Origin: Bradyrhizobium neotropicale
Lineage (GTDB): Bacteria; Pseudomonadota; Alphaproteobacteria; Rhizobiales; Xanthobacteraceae
Reading direction: 5' to 3'
NCBI RefSeq assembly: GCF_001641695.1
Contig: NZ_LSEF01000095.1
Span: 1-64,000 of the forward strand
DNA: 64,000 nucleotides
The position numbers and the translations under genes are program-made. How positions within the stretch are numbered: position 1 is the stretch's first letter; each line of letters starts with the position of its first letter. The notes under the pieces were generated by a model. That model had not been told where the DNA came from and did no database searches. It was given only the letters and a program-made list of their open reading frames with translations. Below, piece by piece: positions 47,988 through 56,751 of the stretch.

Positions 47988-48865
47988 TGGAACAGGTGCC
48001 GACGTCCGTTCTCTCTCCCGAGCCTTGCCATCTCGGCGAAGGGCCGACCTATGATGTGACCACTGACACCGCCTGGTGGTTCGACATCCGCGAAGGGCGG
48101 CTGTTCGAGGCGCAGCTCGGGAGCGGCGAGATCCGCGTCCACGCGCTCGGCCGGATGGCGAGCGCACTCGGGCGCGTCGATGCCGAACGCCAGTTGATCG
48201 TCGCGGAAGACGGGCTCTACATCCGCCAGATCGCCGACGGCGCAATGACGCTGCTTTGTCCGCTCGAAGCCGACAATCCTGCCACGCGCTCCAACGATGC
48301 TCGTGTGCACCAGTCCGGCACGTTCTGGATCGGCACCATGGGCCGCAAGGCCGAACCGGGGGCCGGCGCAATCTATGCTTTCCATCGCGGCAAGATCTCG
48401 ATGCTGTTCCCTCGCATCAGCATCCCCAATTCGATCTGCTTCTCGCCGGATGGCGCCATCGGCTACTTCGCCGACACCGCGCGCGCCGTGCTCTATACCG
48501 TTCCGCTCAATCCGGCCACGGGATTGCCGCGCGCCGAGCCCGAGGTGCTGCTGCGCCACACCGGCATCGGCGGGCTCGATGGCTCGGTGTGCGACGCCGA
48601 GGGTCAGATCTGGAACGCCTGCTGGGGCGCTGGCCGCATCGACATCTACAGTCCGCAGGGCGAGCGCCTGCGCTCGTTGCACGTGCCGGCAAGGCAGGCG
48701 AGCTGTCCCGCCTTCGTCGGGCCCGATCTGTCGCGCCTGCTCGTCACCTCCGCCTGGCAGGACATGGACGCGGCCGCGCGTGTCGCCGATCCGCAAGCTG
48801 GCCGCACCTTTCTGCTCGAGGCATCCGCGCGCGGTCGCGCGGAGCCCGACGTCAAGCTCGCATAG
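47984..48865 (+). CDS. SMP-30/gluconolactonase-family sugar lactonase
   Basis: This 293-residue beta-propeller enzyme hydrolyses sugar lactones to sugar acids with a bound divalent cation. The metal glutamate is in CHLGEGPTYD, the asparagines in RSNDARVHQSGTFWIGTMG and FPRISIPNSICFSPDG, and the aspartate in GGLDGSVCDAEG. It would act on the lactone made by the aldose dehydrogenase two genes upstream. ATG 47984 overlaps the mutarotase stop; ATG 47987 is an equal choice. Confidence 0.9.
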   Translation: MMEQVPTSVLSPEPCHLGEGPTYDVTTDTAWWFDIREGRLFEAQLGSGEIRVHALGRMASALGRVDAERQLIVAEDGLYIRQIADGAMTLLCPLEADNPATRSNDARVHQSGTFWIGTMGRKAEPGAGAIYAFHRGKISMLFPRISIPNSICFSPDGAIGYFADTARAVLYTVPLNPATGLPRAEPEVLLRHTGIGGLDGSVCDAEGQIWNACWGAGRIDIYSPQGERLRSLHVPARQASCPAFVGPDLSRLLVTSAWQDMDAAARVADPQAGRTFLLEASARGRAEPDVKLA

Positions 48866-48935
48866 GAGATTTCGAACCAGGACACACCGCGTTCTCGACC
48901 ACACGACAACAGTCTGACACCCAAGGGAGTGAAAC

Positions 48936-50009
48936 ATGCAGAAACTGAAGACGACGTTCCTTGCGCTTGCGTTTGCGAGTGCCGCCGCGATGGCCACGGG
49001 CACCCCCGCGTCCGCCCAGGACAAGGCGACCGTGGGCATCGCCATGCCGACCAAATCCTCCGCGCGATGGATCGATGACGGCAACAACATGGTCAAGGTG
49101 CTGAAGGAGCGCGGCTACAACACCGACCTGCAATATGCCGAGGACGACATTCCGAACCAGCTCTCGCAGGTCGAGAACATGGTGACGAAGGGCGCCAAGG
49201 CGCTGGTGATCGCCGCGATCGACGGCACCACGCTCTCCGACGTGCTCAAGCAGGCCAAGGCCAAGGGCATCACCGTGATCGCCTATGACCGCCTGATCCG
49301 CGGTACGCCGAATGTCGACTACTACGCGACCTTCGACAATTTCCAGGTCGGGGTGCTCCAGGCGGAGTCGATCGTGCAGGGACTTGGCCTCAAGGAGGGC
49401 AAGGGTCCCTTCAACATCGAGCTGTTCGGCGGCTCGCCGGACGACAACAACGCCTACTTCTTCTACAACGGCGCGATGAGTGTGCTGAAGCCGTATATCG
49501 ACAGCGGCAAGCTCGTCGTCGTCTCCGGCCAGATGGGCATGGACAAGGTCGCGACTCTGCGTTGGGATGGCGCCACCGCGCAGGCCCGCATGGACAATCT
49601 GCTCAGCGCCTACTACGGCAACAAGAAGGTCAATGCAGTGCTGTCGCCCTATGACGGCCTCTCGATCGGCATCATCTCGTCGCTCAAGGGCGTCGGCTAC
49701 GGCAGCGCCGATCAGCCGATGCCGATCATCAGCGGCCAGGACGCCGAAGTGCCCTCGATCAAGGCGATGCTGCGCGGCGATCAGTACTCGACCATCTTCA
49801 AGGACACCCGCGACCTCGCCAAGGTGACCGCCGACATGGTCGACGCGGCGCTCGCCGGCAAGCAGGTCACCGTCAACGACACCAAGACCTATGAGAACGG
49901 CGCCAAGACGGTGCCGTCCTACCTGCTGAAGCCGGTCGTGGTCTACAAGGACAATTGGGAGAAGATCCTGGTTGACAGCGGCTACTACAAGAAGTCGCAA
50001 TTCCAGTAG
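48936..50009 (+). CDS. chvE: Multiple sugar-binding periplasmic protein
   Basis: This 357-residue protein has a signal peptide (about 1-27, ending ASA) and is very similar along its length to ChvE of Agrobacterium: VGIAMPTKSSARWIDDGNN, DDIPNQLSQVENMVTKG, GPFNIELFGGSPDDNNA and LLSAYYG are shared. ChvE binds arabinose, galactose, glucose, xylose and related sugars for the GguAB importer, and in Agrobacterium it also signals to VirA. A palindromic repeat, then gguA and gguB, follow. AAGGGAG precedes the ATG. Confidence 0.93.
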   Translation: MQKLKTTFLALAFASAAAMATGTPASAQDKATVGIAMPTKSSARWIDDGNNMVKVLKERGYNTDLQYAEDDIPNQLSQVENMVTKGAKALVIAAIDGTTLSDVLKQAKAKGITVIAYDRLIRGTPNVDYYATFDNFQVGVLQAESIVQGLGLKEGKGPFNIELFGGSPDDNNAYFFYNGAMSVLKPYIDSGKLVVVSGQMGMDKVATLRWDGATAQARMDNLLSAYYGNKKVNAVLSPYDGLSIGIISSLKGVGYGSADQPMPIISGQDAEVPSIKAMLRGDQYSTIFKDTRDLAKVTADMVDAALAGKQVTVNDTKTYENGAKTVPSYLLKPVVVYKDNWEKILVDSGYYKKSQFQ

Positions 50010-50015
50010 GAGTCA

Positions 50016-50157
50016 CTCTCCCTCTCCCCGCTTGCGGGAGAGGGTCGGGGTGAGGGGGAGCCTCCGCAAGGGAGGTGGCAAAGGGACTCGCGGAGACTCC
50101 CCCTCACCAGAAATCCGCGCGGCGCGCGCATTTCGGCCTCTCCGCGCGCGGGGAGAC
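50016..50157. repeat. Bipartite palindromic intergenic repeat, family 1, copy C
   Basis: The first arm CTCCCCGCTTGCGGGAGAG begins near 50031 and the second contains CTCCGCGCGCGGGGAG. The element lies between chvE and gguA and would be part of their transcript. Confidence 0.8.
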
Positions 50158-50179
50158 GCGAAGTAAGGGACACGACGCA

Positions 50180-51757
50180 ATGACTGCAATGCTGGAAATG
50201 CGCAACGTCAGCAAGAGTTTTGCCGGTGTGCAGGCGCTGCGCGACGTCAATTTCTCGGTCGAGGCCGGGCAGATCCATGCCCTGGTCGGCGAGAACGGCG
50301 CCGGCAAGTCCACGCTGATGAAGGTGCTGAGCGGGGTCTATCCGCACGGCAGCTACGAGGGCACCATCGTCTTCGACGATGAGGAGCGCCGCTTCCGCGA
50401 CATCAACGATTCCGAAGCGCTCGGCATCATCATCATCCACCAGGAGCTGGCGCTGATCCCGCTGATGTCGATCGCGGAGAACATCTTCCTGTCGCATCCG
50501 CCCTCGAAGCTCGGCGTCATCGATCGCGACGAGGTATACCGGCGCACGCGGGAGCTTCTCGCACAAGTCGGCTTGAGAGAATCGCCCGACACGCTGATCA
50601 CCGATCTTGGCGTCGGCAAGCAGCAGCTCGTCGAAATCGCAAAGGCGCTGTCCAAGCGGGTGCGGATGCTGATCCTGGACGAGCCGACCGCGAGCCTCAA
50701 CGAAGCCGATAGTGCGGCGCTGCTGGAGCGCCTGATGCAATTCCGGGAGCAGGGCATCGGTTCGATCCTGATCTCGCACAAGCTGAACGAGGTCGCCCGC
50801 GTCGCCGACCACATCACCGTCCTGCGTGACGGCCGCACCGTCGACAGTATCGATTGCCGCGCCGAACCGGTCGAGGAAGACCGCATCATTCGCAGCATGG
50901 TCAACCGCGATCTCGCCCATCGCTTTCCCGAGCGCAGCGCGACGATCGGCGAGCCCGTGCTCGAGGTCTCGAACTGGTCGGTCTACCATCCGATCCATCC
51001 CGAACGGCAGGTGATCAAGAACGTCGGTTTCAGCGTCAAGCGCGGTGAGGTCGTGGGCATCGCCGGGCTGATGGGCGCGGGCCGCACCGAGTTCGCCATG
51101 AGCCTGTTCGGCCGTTCCTGGGGCACCAATGTCAGTGGCAGTCTCCGGCTCGAGGGCGGGGACATGGTGTTGCCGAGCGTGGCGGCCGCGATCGACGCGG
51201 GCCTTGCCTATGTCACCGAGGACCGAAAGCAGCTCGGGCTGATCCTTGCCGACGACGTGCGAAAGAACATCACGCTGGCAAGCCTCGATCAGGTCGCGCC
51301 CGGCCGGGTGATCGACGATATCGCCGAGCTGAAGGTCGCCAGCGACTATCGGAACCGGATGCGGATCCGCTGCTCCGACGTCTACCAGGAGACCGGCCAG
51401 CTCTCCGGCGGCAACCAGCAGAAGGTCGTGCTGTCGAAATGGCTGATGACCGACCCCAAGGTACTGATCCTGGACGAGCCTACCAGGGGCATCGACGTCG
51501 GTGCGAAATACGAGATTTACTGTATCATCAACGAGCTCGCGGAAGCCGGGCGTGGCGTCGTGGTGATCTCCTCGGAAATGCCCGAGTTGCTCGGCATCTG
51601 CGATCGCATCTGCGTCATGAACGACGGTGCTTTCGTCGGCGAGTTTCCGGCAACCGAGGCGACGCAGGAGAAGATCATGCGCGCCATCATGCGCAACGAC
51701 AGAAACTATGAGAGCGGCGAGCCTGAGGCCGCGGAGATGGGAGGATCGCAGCCATGA
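50180..51757 (+). CDS. gguA: Multiple monosaccharide ABC transporter ATP-binding protein
   Basis: This 525-residue protein contains two fused ABC domains of the CUT2 type. The first has Walker A (GENGAGKST) and Walker B (MLILDEPTASLNE); the second has signature LSGGNQQKVVLSKWL and Walker B (VLILDEPTRGID), with the Walker A degenerate (GLMGAGRTE). It couples ATP hydrolysis to import of ChvE-bound sugars through GguB. ATG 50180 follows AAGGGA. Confidence 0.93.
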   Translation: MTAMLEMRNVSKSFAGVQALRDVNFSVEAGQIHALVGENGAGKSTLMKVLSGVYPHGSYEGTIVFDDEERRFRDINDSEALGIIIIHQELALIPLMSIAENIFLSHPPSKLGVIDRDEVYRRTRELLAQVGLRESPDTLITDLGVGKQQLVEIAKALSKRVRMLILDEPTASLNEADSAALLERLMQFREQGIGSILISHKLNEVARVADHITVLRDGRTVDSIDCRAEPVEEDRIIRSMVNRDLAHRFPERSATIGEPVLEVSNWSVYHPIHPERQVIKNVGFSVKRGEVVGIAGLMGAGRTEFAMSLFGRSWGTNVSGSLRLEGGDMVLPSVAAAIDAGLAYVTEDRKQLGLILADDVRKNITLASLDQVAPGRVIDDIAELKVASDYRNRMRIRCSDVYQETGQLSGGNQQKVVLSKWLMTDPKVLILDEPTRGIDVGAKYEIYCIINELAEAGRGVVVISSEMPELLGICDRICVMNDGAFVGEFPATEATQEKIMRAIMRNDRNYESGEPEAAEMGGSQP

Positions 51758-52944
51758 CCGACAAGACGGTTTCGCTGCCCGAGGAGCGCCGGCACGGCAG
51801 TTTCATCAAGAACAACTTACGCAACTACGGCATGCTGATATCGCTGGTTGCGATCATGCTGTTCTTCCAGGTCGTCACCGGCGGAACGCTGCTCCAGCCG
51901 CTCAACCTGACCAACCTCGTGCTGCAGAACAGCTACATCGTCATCATGGCGCTGGGCATGCTGCTGGTGATCGTGACCGGCCATATCGACCTCTCGGTCG
52001 GCTCGGTCGCAGGCTTCATCGGCGCCGTGGCCGCCGTGCTCATGGTGACGTACAAGGTGGACTACACGCTCGCCTTCATCGCCTGCCTCCTGGTCGGCGC
52101 TGCCATCGGTGCGGCGCAGGGCTATTGGGTAGCTTACTTCAAGATACCGTCCTTCATCGTGACGCTGGCCGGCATGCTCGTGTTCAAGGGCCTTGCGCTG
52201 GCGGTGTTGCAGGGCCAGTCGCTCGGGCCGTTCCCGCCGACCTTCCAGAAGCTGTCGTCGGGCTTCATCCCGGAACTTCTGCCCGAGACCGGCACGCTGC
52301 ATCCGACTTCGATGCTGATCGGTGCGGTGCTGGCCCTGGCGCTGGTCTATGCCAGCGCCAAGAGCCGCTCGCGCGAGCAGTCGCATGGCATCGAGGTCGA
52401 GCCTTACGCGTTCTTCCTCGGCAAGAGCGTCGTGCTCGCCTGTGCCGTGCTCTATTTCACCTATCTGATCGCGACCTATCGCGGCCTGCCGAACGTGCTG
52501 GTGATCATGAGCGCCCTGATCGCGCTCTACGGTTTCGTCACCCGTCGCACCGTGATCGGGCGCCAGATCTATGCCGTCGGCGGCAATGCCAAGGCGGCAA
52601 AGCTGTCGGGCATCAAGACCGAACGGCTGACCTTCTTCACCTTCGTCAACATGGGCGTGCTTGCCGCGCTTGCCGGCCTGGTCTTTGCCGCGCGTCTCAA
52701 CACCGCGACCCCGAAGGCAGGTCTCGGCTTCGAGCTCGACGTCATCGCCGCCTGCTTCATCGGCGGTGCCTCGGCCTATGGCGGGGTGGGGCGCGTCGGC
52801 GGTGCCGTGGTCGGCGCCATGATCATGGGCGTGATGAACAACGGCATGTCGATCCTCGGCATCGGCATCGACTACCAGCAGGTCATCAAGGGCCTGGTGC
52901 TGCTCGGGGCCGTCTGCATCGACGTGTATAATCAGCGGCGGTGA
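51754..52944 (+). CDS. gguB: Multiple monosaccharide ABC transporter permease
   Basis: This 396-residue permease has about eleven hydrophobic segments, somewhat longer than other CUT2 permeases because of an insert at about 185-235, as in GguB. The motif VIVTGHIDLSVGSVAGFIGA is clear. It overlaps gguA by four bases. The FAH-like gguC gene that follows gguB in Agrobacterium is absent; the FAH-family gene of this window lies 11.5 kb upstream. Confidence 0.92.
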   Translation: MTDKTVSLPEERRHGSFIKNNLRNYGMLISLVAIMLFFQVVTGGTLLQPLNLTNLVLQNSYIVIMALGMLLVIVTGHIDLSVGSVAGFIGAVAAVLMVTYKVDYTLAFIACLLVGAAIGAAQGYWVAYFKIPSFIVTLAGMLVFKGLALAVLQGQSLGPFPPTFQKLSSGFIPELLPETGTLHPTSMLIGAVLALALVYASAKSRSREQSHGIEVEPYAFFLGKSVVLACAVLYFTYLIATYRGLPNVLVIMSALIALYGFVTRRTVIGRQIYAVGGNAKAAKLSGIKTERLTFFTFVNMGVLAALAGLVFAARLNTATPKAGLGFELDVIAACFIGGASAYGGVGRVGGAVVGAMIMGVMNNGMSILGIGIDYQQVIKGLVLLGAVCIDVYNQRR

Positions 52945-53084
52945 GGGCAAGGACTCACGCAGGGTGGGCGGAGGCGACAAAACGCCGTGCCCACCATCTT
53001 TCGCCGGCCAACCGGTGGACACATTTTCGCCTTCGAACACGCAGAGCGTCTCGGAACGAGACGGAACCACGCCGGCGTGTACCA

Positions 53085-53098
53085 TTGATCTAGATCAA
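53085..53098. promoter_or_regulatory. FixK/FNR-type box upstream of the histidine kinase
   Basis: TTGATCTAGATCAA matches the FNR/FixK consensus TTGATnnnnATCAA perfectly and is fully palindromic. Its centre lies about 67 bases before the kinase start, suitable for activation under low oxygen. Confidence 0.8.
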
Positions 53099-53158
53099 CC
53101 AACAGGCAAGTCCGTGCTAATTTCATGCGGCTGACGCAAGGGATCGCGGGGAACTTGA

Positions 53159-54421
53159 GTGACGAGTACACTGAGATCATCGCCGGCTTCGGAGGTGTTG
53201 CTGGTCTCGACATTGCCGGCGTTGCAACTGATCTACGATACCGCCCCGATCGGGCTTGCCTGTCTGTCGCCGGACTGCCGATATCTCCTGATCAACCAGC
53301 GTCTCACCGAAATCTGCGGCATATCCGTCGAGGGGCATCTCGGGCACTCCGTCAGGGACTGCGTGCCGGCCCTGGCGGATTCCGTCGAAGAGATCGTGCG
53401 CTCGATCATGGAGACCGGCGACCCGGTCATCGGCATCGAGGTCGCGGGGCAGCGGGCCGATCAGGTCGAGGAGCGCTCCTGGGTCACCTATTGGCATCCG
53501 CTGCGAATGCCCAATGGTGAAGTCGTTGCGGTCAACGTCGCGGCCGAGGAGATTACCGAACGCAAGCGCGCCGAGCGGGAGATCCGCAGCGCCAAGGATG
53601 CAGCCGAGAGGGCTCTTCGCCATTTGCGCGACATCCAGGATTCCTTGATCGAGGCGGAAAAGCTTGCTGCGCTCGGGCGGATGGTTGCGGGTGTCGCCCA
53701 CGAGATCAACACGCCGCTCGGCAGCAGCCTGACGGTTGCCTCGACGCTCCAGCGCAAGGCCGAGCAGTTCGCGGCAGAAGTTGCGCGGGGCAGTCTCAAG
53801 CGTTCAACCCTGACCGGGTTTCTGGAGCTGGTCAGCGATGCTTCTGCGCAGCTGGTTACCAATCTCGGCCGGGCGGCCGAGCGCGTTCAATCCTTCAAGC
53901 AGGTGGCGGCCGACCAAACCGAATCCTATCGACGGCACTTTGACGCTGGCGAGCTGACGGGCCAGGTTCTCTCTCAATTCGAGCGGCAGCTGCGAACGCA
54001 CGACATCGCGCTCAGCTTCCGCTGCGAGTCTGATCTTGCCATGGACAGTTACCCCGGGCCCTTCGGTCAGGTCCTGACCAATCTCGCCGTCAATTCGATG
54101 ACGCATGCCTTTTCCGGCGGCCGTACCGGGAGCATCAATGTCTCGTTGCGCGCGGCTGACCGCGAACATGTCGAGCTCCTGTTCGCTGACGACGGCTGTG
54201 GCATGGCTCCGGACGTGGAGCGGCGAGCCTTCGATCCGTTCTTCACGACGCGCCGGCATGACGGGGCGAGCGGCCTCGGGCTGCATATCGTCCACAGCAT
54301 CGTCGTGGATCGATTGGGCGGACAGCTCCGTCTCGAGAGCCAGCCCGGCGCGGGCACCTCGTTTCAACTCATCTTGCCGAGAGTGGCCCCCGATCGACGC
54401 GCGGGTGACATCGACGATTGA
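53159..54421 (+). CDS. Soluble PAS-domain sensor histidine kinase
   Basis: This 420-residue kinase has no membrane segment. An N-terminal PAS domain (about 20-135, TAPIGLACLSPDCRYLLINQRL) leads through a coiled region to a dimerisation helix with phospho-acceptor His181 (VAHEINTPLGSS), then the ATP-binding domain with N box (VLTNLAVNSMTHAF), G1 (FADDGCGMAP), F box (FDPFFTT) and G2 (GASGLGLHIVHSIV). The GTG at 53159 has GGGGAA upstream. No response regulator is adjacent, so it is an orphan. The FNR-type box and the nearby nor genes suggest a role in low-oxygen or nitrogen-oxide signalling. Confidence 0.88.
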   Translation: MTSTLRSSPASEVLLVSTLPALQLIYDTAPIGLACLSPDCRYLLINQRLTEICGISVEGHLGHSVRDCVPALADSVEEIVRSIMETGDPVIGIEVAGQRADQVEERSWVTYWHPLRMPNGEVVAVNVAAEEITERKRAEREIRSAKDAAERALRHLRDIQDSLIEAEKLAALGRMVAGVAHEINTPLGSSLTVASTLQRKAEQFAAEVARGSLKRSTLTGFLELVSDASAQLVTNLGRAAERVQSFKQVAADQTESYRRHFDAGELTGQVLSQFERQLRTHDIALSFRCESDLAMDSYPGPFGQVLTNLAVNSMTHAFSGGRTGSINVSLRAADREHVELLFADDGCGMAPDVERRAFDPFFTTRRHDGASGLGLHIVHSIVVDRLGGQLRLESQPGAGTSFQLILPRVAPDRRAGDIDD

Positions 54422-54448
54422 TGGCGTCCTGGGCTTGAGCGCTTATCT

Positions 54449-54874
54449 TCAGGATTGCAGCACGGGAACCAGCCCGTAGCGGAGCATCGTTTCCTTCAGC
54501 TTTGCCGGGTCGGGCGTACCGGACAAGAGCAGAGCCGCCATTTCCTTGAAGTATCGTGGGCCAAGCACGCCCGGGCTGAGGATGCACAGGCAGGTCGCCG
54601 GGCGGGGCGAACGGTTGGTGAAGCCGTGCACCGCGCCGCGCTTGATAAACACGGTTTCGCCCGGGGCCACGTCGATGTCGTTTCCATCGATCCGCCAGGT
54701 CGAGATCCCGCTCAGTCCGTAGATCGTCTCGTCCCAGCGGTCGTGATAATGCGGGATCGGCATGCGGGCGTTCGGCTGGAGCGTCATCTCGAACAGATCG
54801 AGGCTGCCGGCGGTGTCGTACTTCGTCTGCAGAAAGGTCAGCTGCACGGCGCCAAGATTGATGATCTCAGGCAT
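54449..54874 (-). CDS. Cupin-domain protein
   Basis: This 141-residue protein is a single-domain cupin. Motif 1 is IPHYHDRWDETIYGLSG with two His and a Glu as metal ligands, and motif 2 is GETVFIKRGAVHGFTN with the third His. ATG 54874 fits the conserved start; the frame can extend to 54946 but without start signals. The substrate or ligand is unknown. It is convergent with the histidine kinase. Confidence 0.78.
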   Translation of the reverse strand: MPEIINLGAVQLTFLQTKYDTAGSLDLFEMTLQPNARMPIPHYHDRWDETIYGLSGISTWRIDGNDIDVAPGETVFIKRGAVHGFTNRSPRPATCLCILSPGVLGPRYFKEMAALLLSGTPDPAKLKETMLRYGLVPVLQS

Positions 54875-54981
54875 GGCGAACTCGTGGGGTAGAGGGCGAT
54901 CACCAATACTAGCGCGCTGCGGCCATAAGCCAAAGGGCTCTCTCATAGGGGGCGGCAGCGGACGCCTAGCTCATCCTGCGA

Positions 54982-55137
54982 TCATTGCGTCGTGAAGAGC
55001 ACCACCGCGATTGCGACGGACAGGCCGACCGCGGATACGGTTGCCACGGTCGACAGCACGCCCATTCTCCTGAGCGCCACCGCGAACAGGATGATGATGG
55101 GGGTGGCGGTCACCAGCCCGAATTGTGCTTCGCTCAT
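54982..55137 (-). CDS. 51-residue membrane protein next to the nor genes
   Basis: The frame from ATG 55137 to TGA 54982 encodes a protein beginning MSEAQFGLVTATPIIILFAV and containing two hydrophobic stretches split by an ALRRMG turn, ending VLFTTQ. This looks like a real two-helix membrane peptide rather than chance coding. It is divergent from norE, and the Crp/Fnr-type boxes at 55208 and 55246 lie between the two. The ribosome site is weak. A small accessory of NO reductase is possible but unproven. Confidence 0.5.
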   Translation of the reverse strand: MSEAQFGLVTATPIIILFAVALRRMGVLSTVATVSAVGLSVAIAVVLFTTQ

Positions 55138-55207
55138 GATCGTCGTCCGCCGTTCCCTGGAACTTCGAGGCTGAGACTGTTCCTACGGCCGTGCCGCCGA
55201 TCGGACG

Positions 55208-55221
55208 TTGCGCCGGGGCAA
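55208..55221. promoter_or_regulatory. Candidate NnrR/FNR-type box upstream of norE
   Basis: TTGCGCCGGGGCAA fits the TTG-N8-CAA pattern of Crp/Fnr-family sites. It lies about 100 bases before norE and 70 before the small divergent gene. Confidence 0.5.
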
Positions 55222-55245
55222 ACAACTTCATCTCGGCTGCCTTGT

Positions 55246-55259
55246 TTGTCGGGGATCAA
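55246..55259. promoter_or_regulatory. Candidate FixK/FNR-type box upstream of norE
   Basis: TTGTCGGGGATCAA has a perfect right half (ATCAA) and a left half with two changes from TTGAT. Its centre lies about 62 bases before norE. Confidence 0.55.
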
Positions 55260-55314
55260 ATCCGGATTGGGACGTGTGGGCTAAGGCTGACCGGTGTCCT
55301 GATCCGGAGAGCAG

Positions 55315-55890
55315 ATGTCGACAGCTGATTGCGAACAACAGGAAGCCGGCTGGGGCATCTTGGAAGATCTCCCCGGCGATCCCATGATCTGGGTGCTGAT
55401 CTTCAGCGAGCTTGCCGCCTTCGGTTTGTTCCTCGGCGCCTTCGTGGTCGCTCGGCTGATCCATCCTGCGGTGTTCGCGGCAGGGCAGGCGGCCCTTGAT
55501 TCTCGCCTTGCCGGACTCAATACGGTCGTCCTGGTGACAAGCGGCTGGGCGGCCGCGCACGGCACGGCTGCCGCACGCCTAGGCAAGAAGCGGGTTTCGC
55601 GCGGCTGGCTCGTGGGGGCGATGGCGCTCGGCGGGCTCTTCGTGGCGATCAAGCTCGTGGAATATGGCGGAGAGATCGGCAGCGGCATTGGCCTGGAAAC
55701 CAGCACGTTCTTCACGCTGTACTTTCTCCTGACCGGCTTTCACCTCCTGCATGTCTGCCTCGGCATCGTCATCCTTGCCGTGGTCTGCCGCCGCGCGGAG
55801 GTGGTCGGCGTCGAAACCGGATCCGCGTTCTGGCACATGGTCGATCTGATCTGGATCGTCATGTTCCCGCTTCTCTATCTGGTGCGATGA
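55315..55890 (+). CDS. norE: NorE, cytochrome c oxidase subunit III-like protein
   Basis: This 191-residue membrane protein has five hydrophobic segments and the subunit III pattern PMIWVLIFSELAAFGLFLGAF and TGFHLLHVCLGIVIL with FWHMVDLIWIVMFPLLYL. NorE-type proteins accompany NO reductase operons and support full activity without being catalytic. It overlaps norF by four bases and lies upstream of norC in the same direction. Confidence 0.88.
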   Translation: MSTADCEQQEAGWGILEDLPGDPMIWVLIFSELAAFGLFLGAFVVARLIHPAVFAAGQAALDSRLAGLNTVVLVTSGWAAAHGTAAARLGKKRVSRGWLVGAMALGGLFVAIKLVEYGGEIGSGIGLETSTFFTLYFLLTGFHLLHVCLGIVILAVVCRRAEVVGVETGSAFWHMVDLIWIVMFPLLYLVR

Positions 55891-56150
55891 TGCCCGACCG
55901 TCTCGACATGACGTGGATCGTGCTGATCGGCCTCGCGCTCGCGACCATTTTGGTGCCATCGCTCGTGCCGCGTCCGCTGCTCGCCAACGCTCTGCTGCTT
56001 GCGCTCGCAGCTATGAAGGGGCGGCGGATCGTGCTCGATTATCTCGATCTGCGCGCTGCGCCGGCGCTGTGGCGCGGCCTCGTGACTGCGTGGATCGTCA
56101 TCCTCGTTCTGTTGGCATGGCTCGGCTCCGCCGCCGTCGCCTTGATCTGA
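55887..56150 (+). CDS. norF: NorF, small membrane protein of NO reductase cluster
   Basis: This 87-residue protein has two or three hydrophobic segments (TWIVLIGLALATILVP, LVTAWIVILVLLAWLG) and a central KGRRIVLDYLDLR motif typical of subunit IV-like NorF proteins. Its start overlaps the norE stop by four bases. It probably assists assembly or stability of NO reductase. Confidence 0.83.
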   Translation: MMPDRLDMTWIVLIGLALATILVPSLVPRPLLANALLLALAAMKGRRIVLDYLDLRAAPALWRGLVTAWIVILVLLAWLGSAAVALI

Positions 56151-56176
56151 CGACGAGCGCGCCATCGTCGCACTCA

Positions 56177-56190
56177 TTGCGCCCAGACAA
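56177..56190. promoter_or_regulatory. Candidate NnrR/FNR-type box upstream of norC
   Basis: TTGCGCCCAGACAA fits TTG-N8-CAA. Its centre lies about 78 bases before norC, a good distance for an activator, and its left half matches the box at 55208. Confidence 0.6.
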
Positions 56191-56261
56191 AGAACCGGCC
56201 GTGCCGACCGGCAATAAAAACCATCATCGTTCTCTCGGACTCAAATCGGAAAGGATTGGCA

Positions 56262-56714
56262 ATGGCTGAACGCCTGACCAAGTCGGCGGCACGAAACGTC
56301 TTCTACGGCGGATCGGCCTTTTTCTTCGCCATCTTCATAGGGCTGACCGCGCACAGCCACTACTACATGGTCACGAGCTCGACCGACGCGCCGACGCTGA
56401 CGGCGTCGGTCGCGCGCGGCAAGCATGTCTGGGAGAGGAACTCCTGCATCAACTGCCATACCCTGCTCGGCGAGGGCGCCTATTTCGCGCCCGAAGTCGG
56501 CAATGTCTGGGATCGCTGGGGCGGCAAGGAGGATCCCGACGGCGCGCGTGAGACGCTGAAGGCCTGGATGCAGGCGCAGCCGTCCGGTGCGCCGGGCCGG
56601 CGGCAGATGCCGCAGTTCAATCTCACCGACCAGGAGCTCAATGATCTCGCCGACTTCCTGCAGTGGACGAGCACGATCAAGCGCCAGAACTGGCCGCCGA
56701 ACAAGGCCGGCTGA
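56262..56714 (+). CDS. norC: Nitric oxide reductase subunit C (cytochrome c)
   Basis: This 150-residue membrane-anchored cytochrome c passes electrons to NorB. It has one N-terminal hydrophobic helix (about 12-30), the haem motif CINCH (62-66) followed by TLLGEGAYFAPEVGNVW, and a Met ligand in GRRQMPQF. The ATG at 56262 follows AAAGGA; the TTG two codons earlier is less likely. norB begins 37 bases after the stop. Confidence 0.95.
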   Translation: MAERLTKSAARNVFYGGSAFFFAIFIGLTAHSHYYMVTSSTDAPTLTASVARGKHVWERNSCINCHTLLGEGAYFAPEVGNVWDRWGGKEDPDGARETLKAWMQAQPSGAPGRRQMPQFNLTDQELNDLADFLQWTSTIKRQNWPPNKAG

Positions 56715-56751
56715 GCACCCGCGACCAGATCTCAAGACAGAGAGCACTTCG

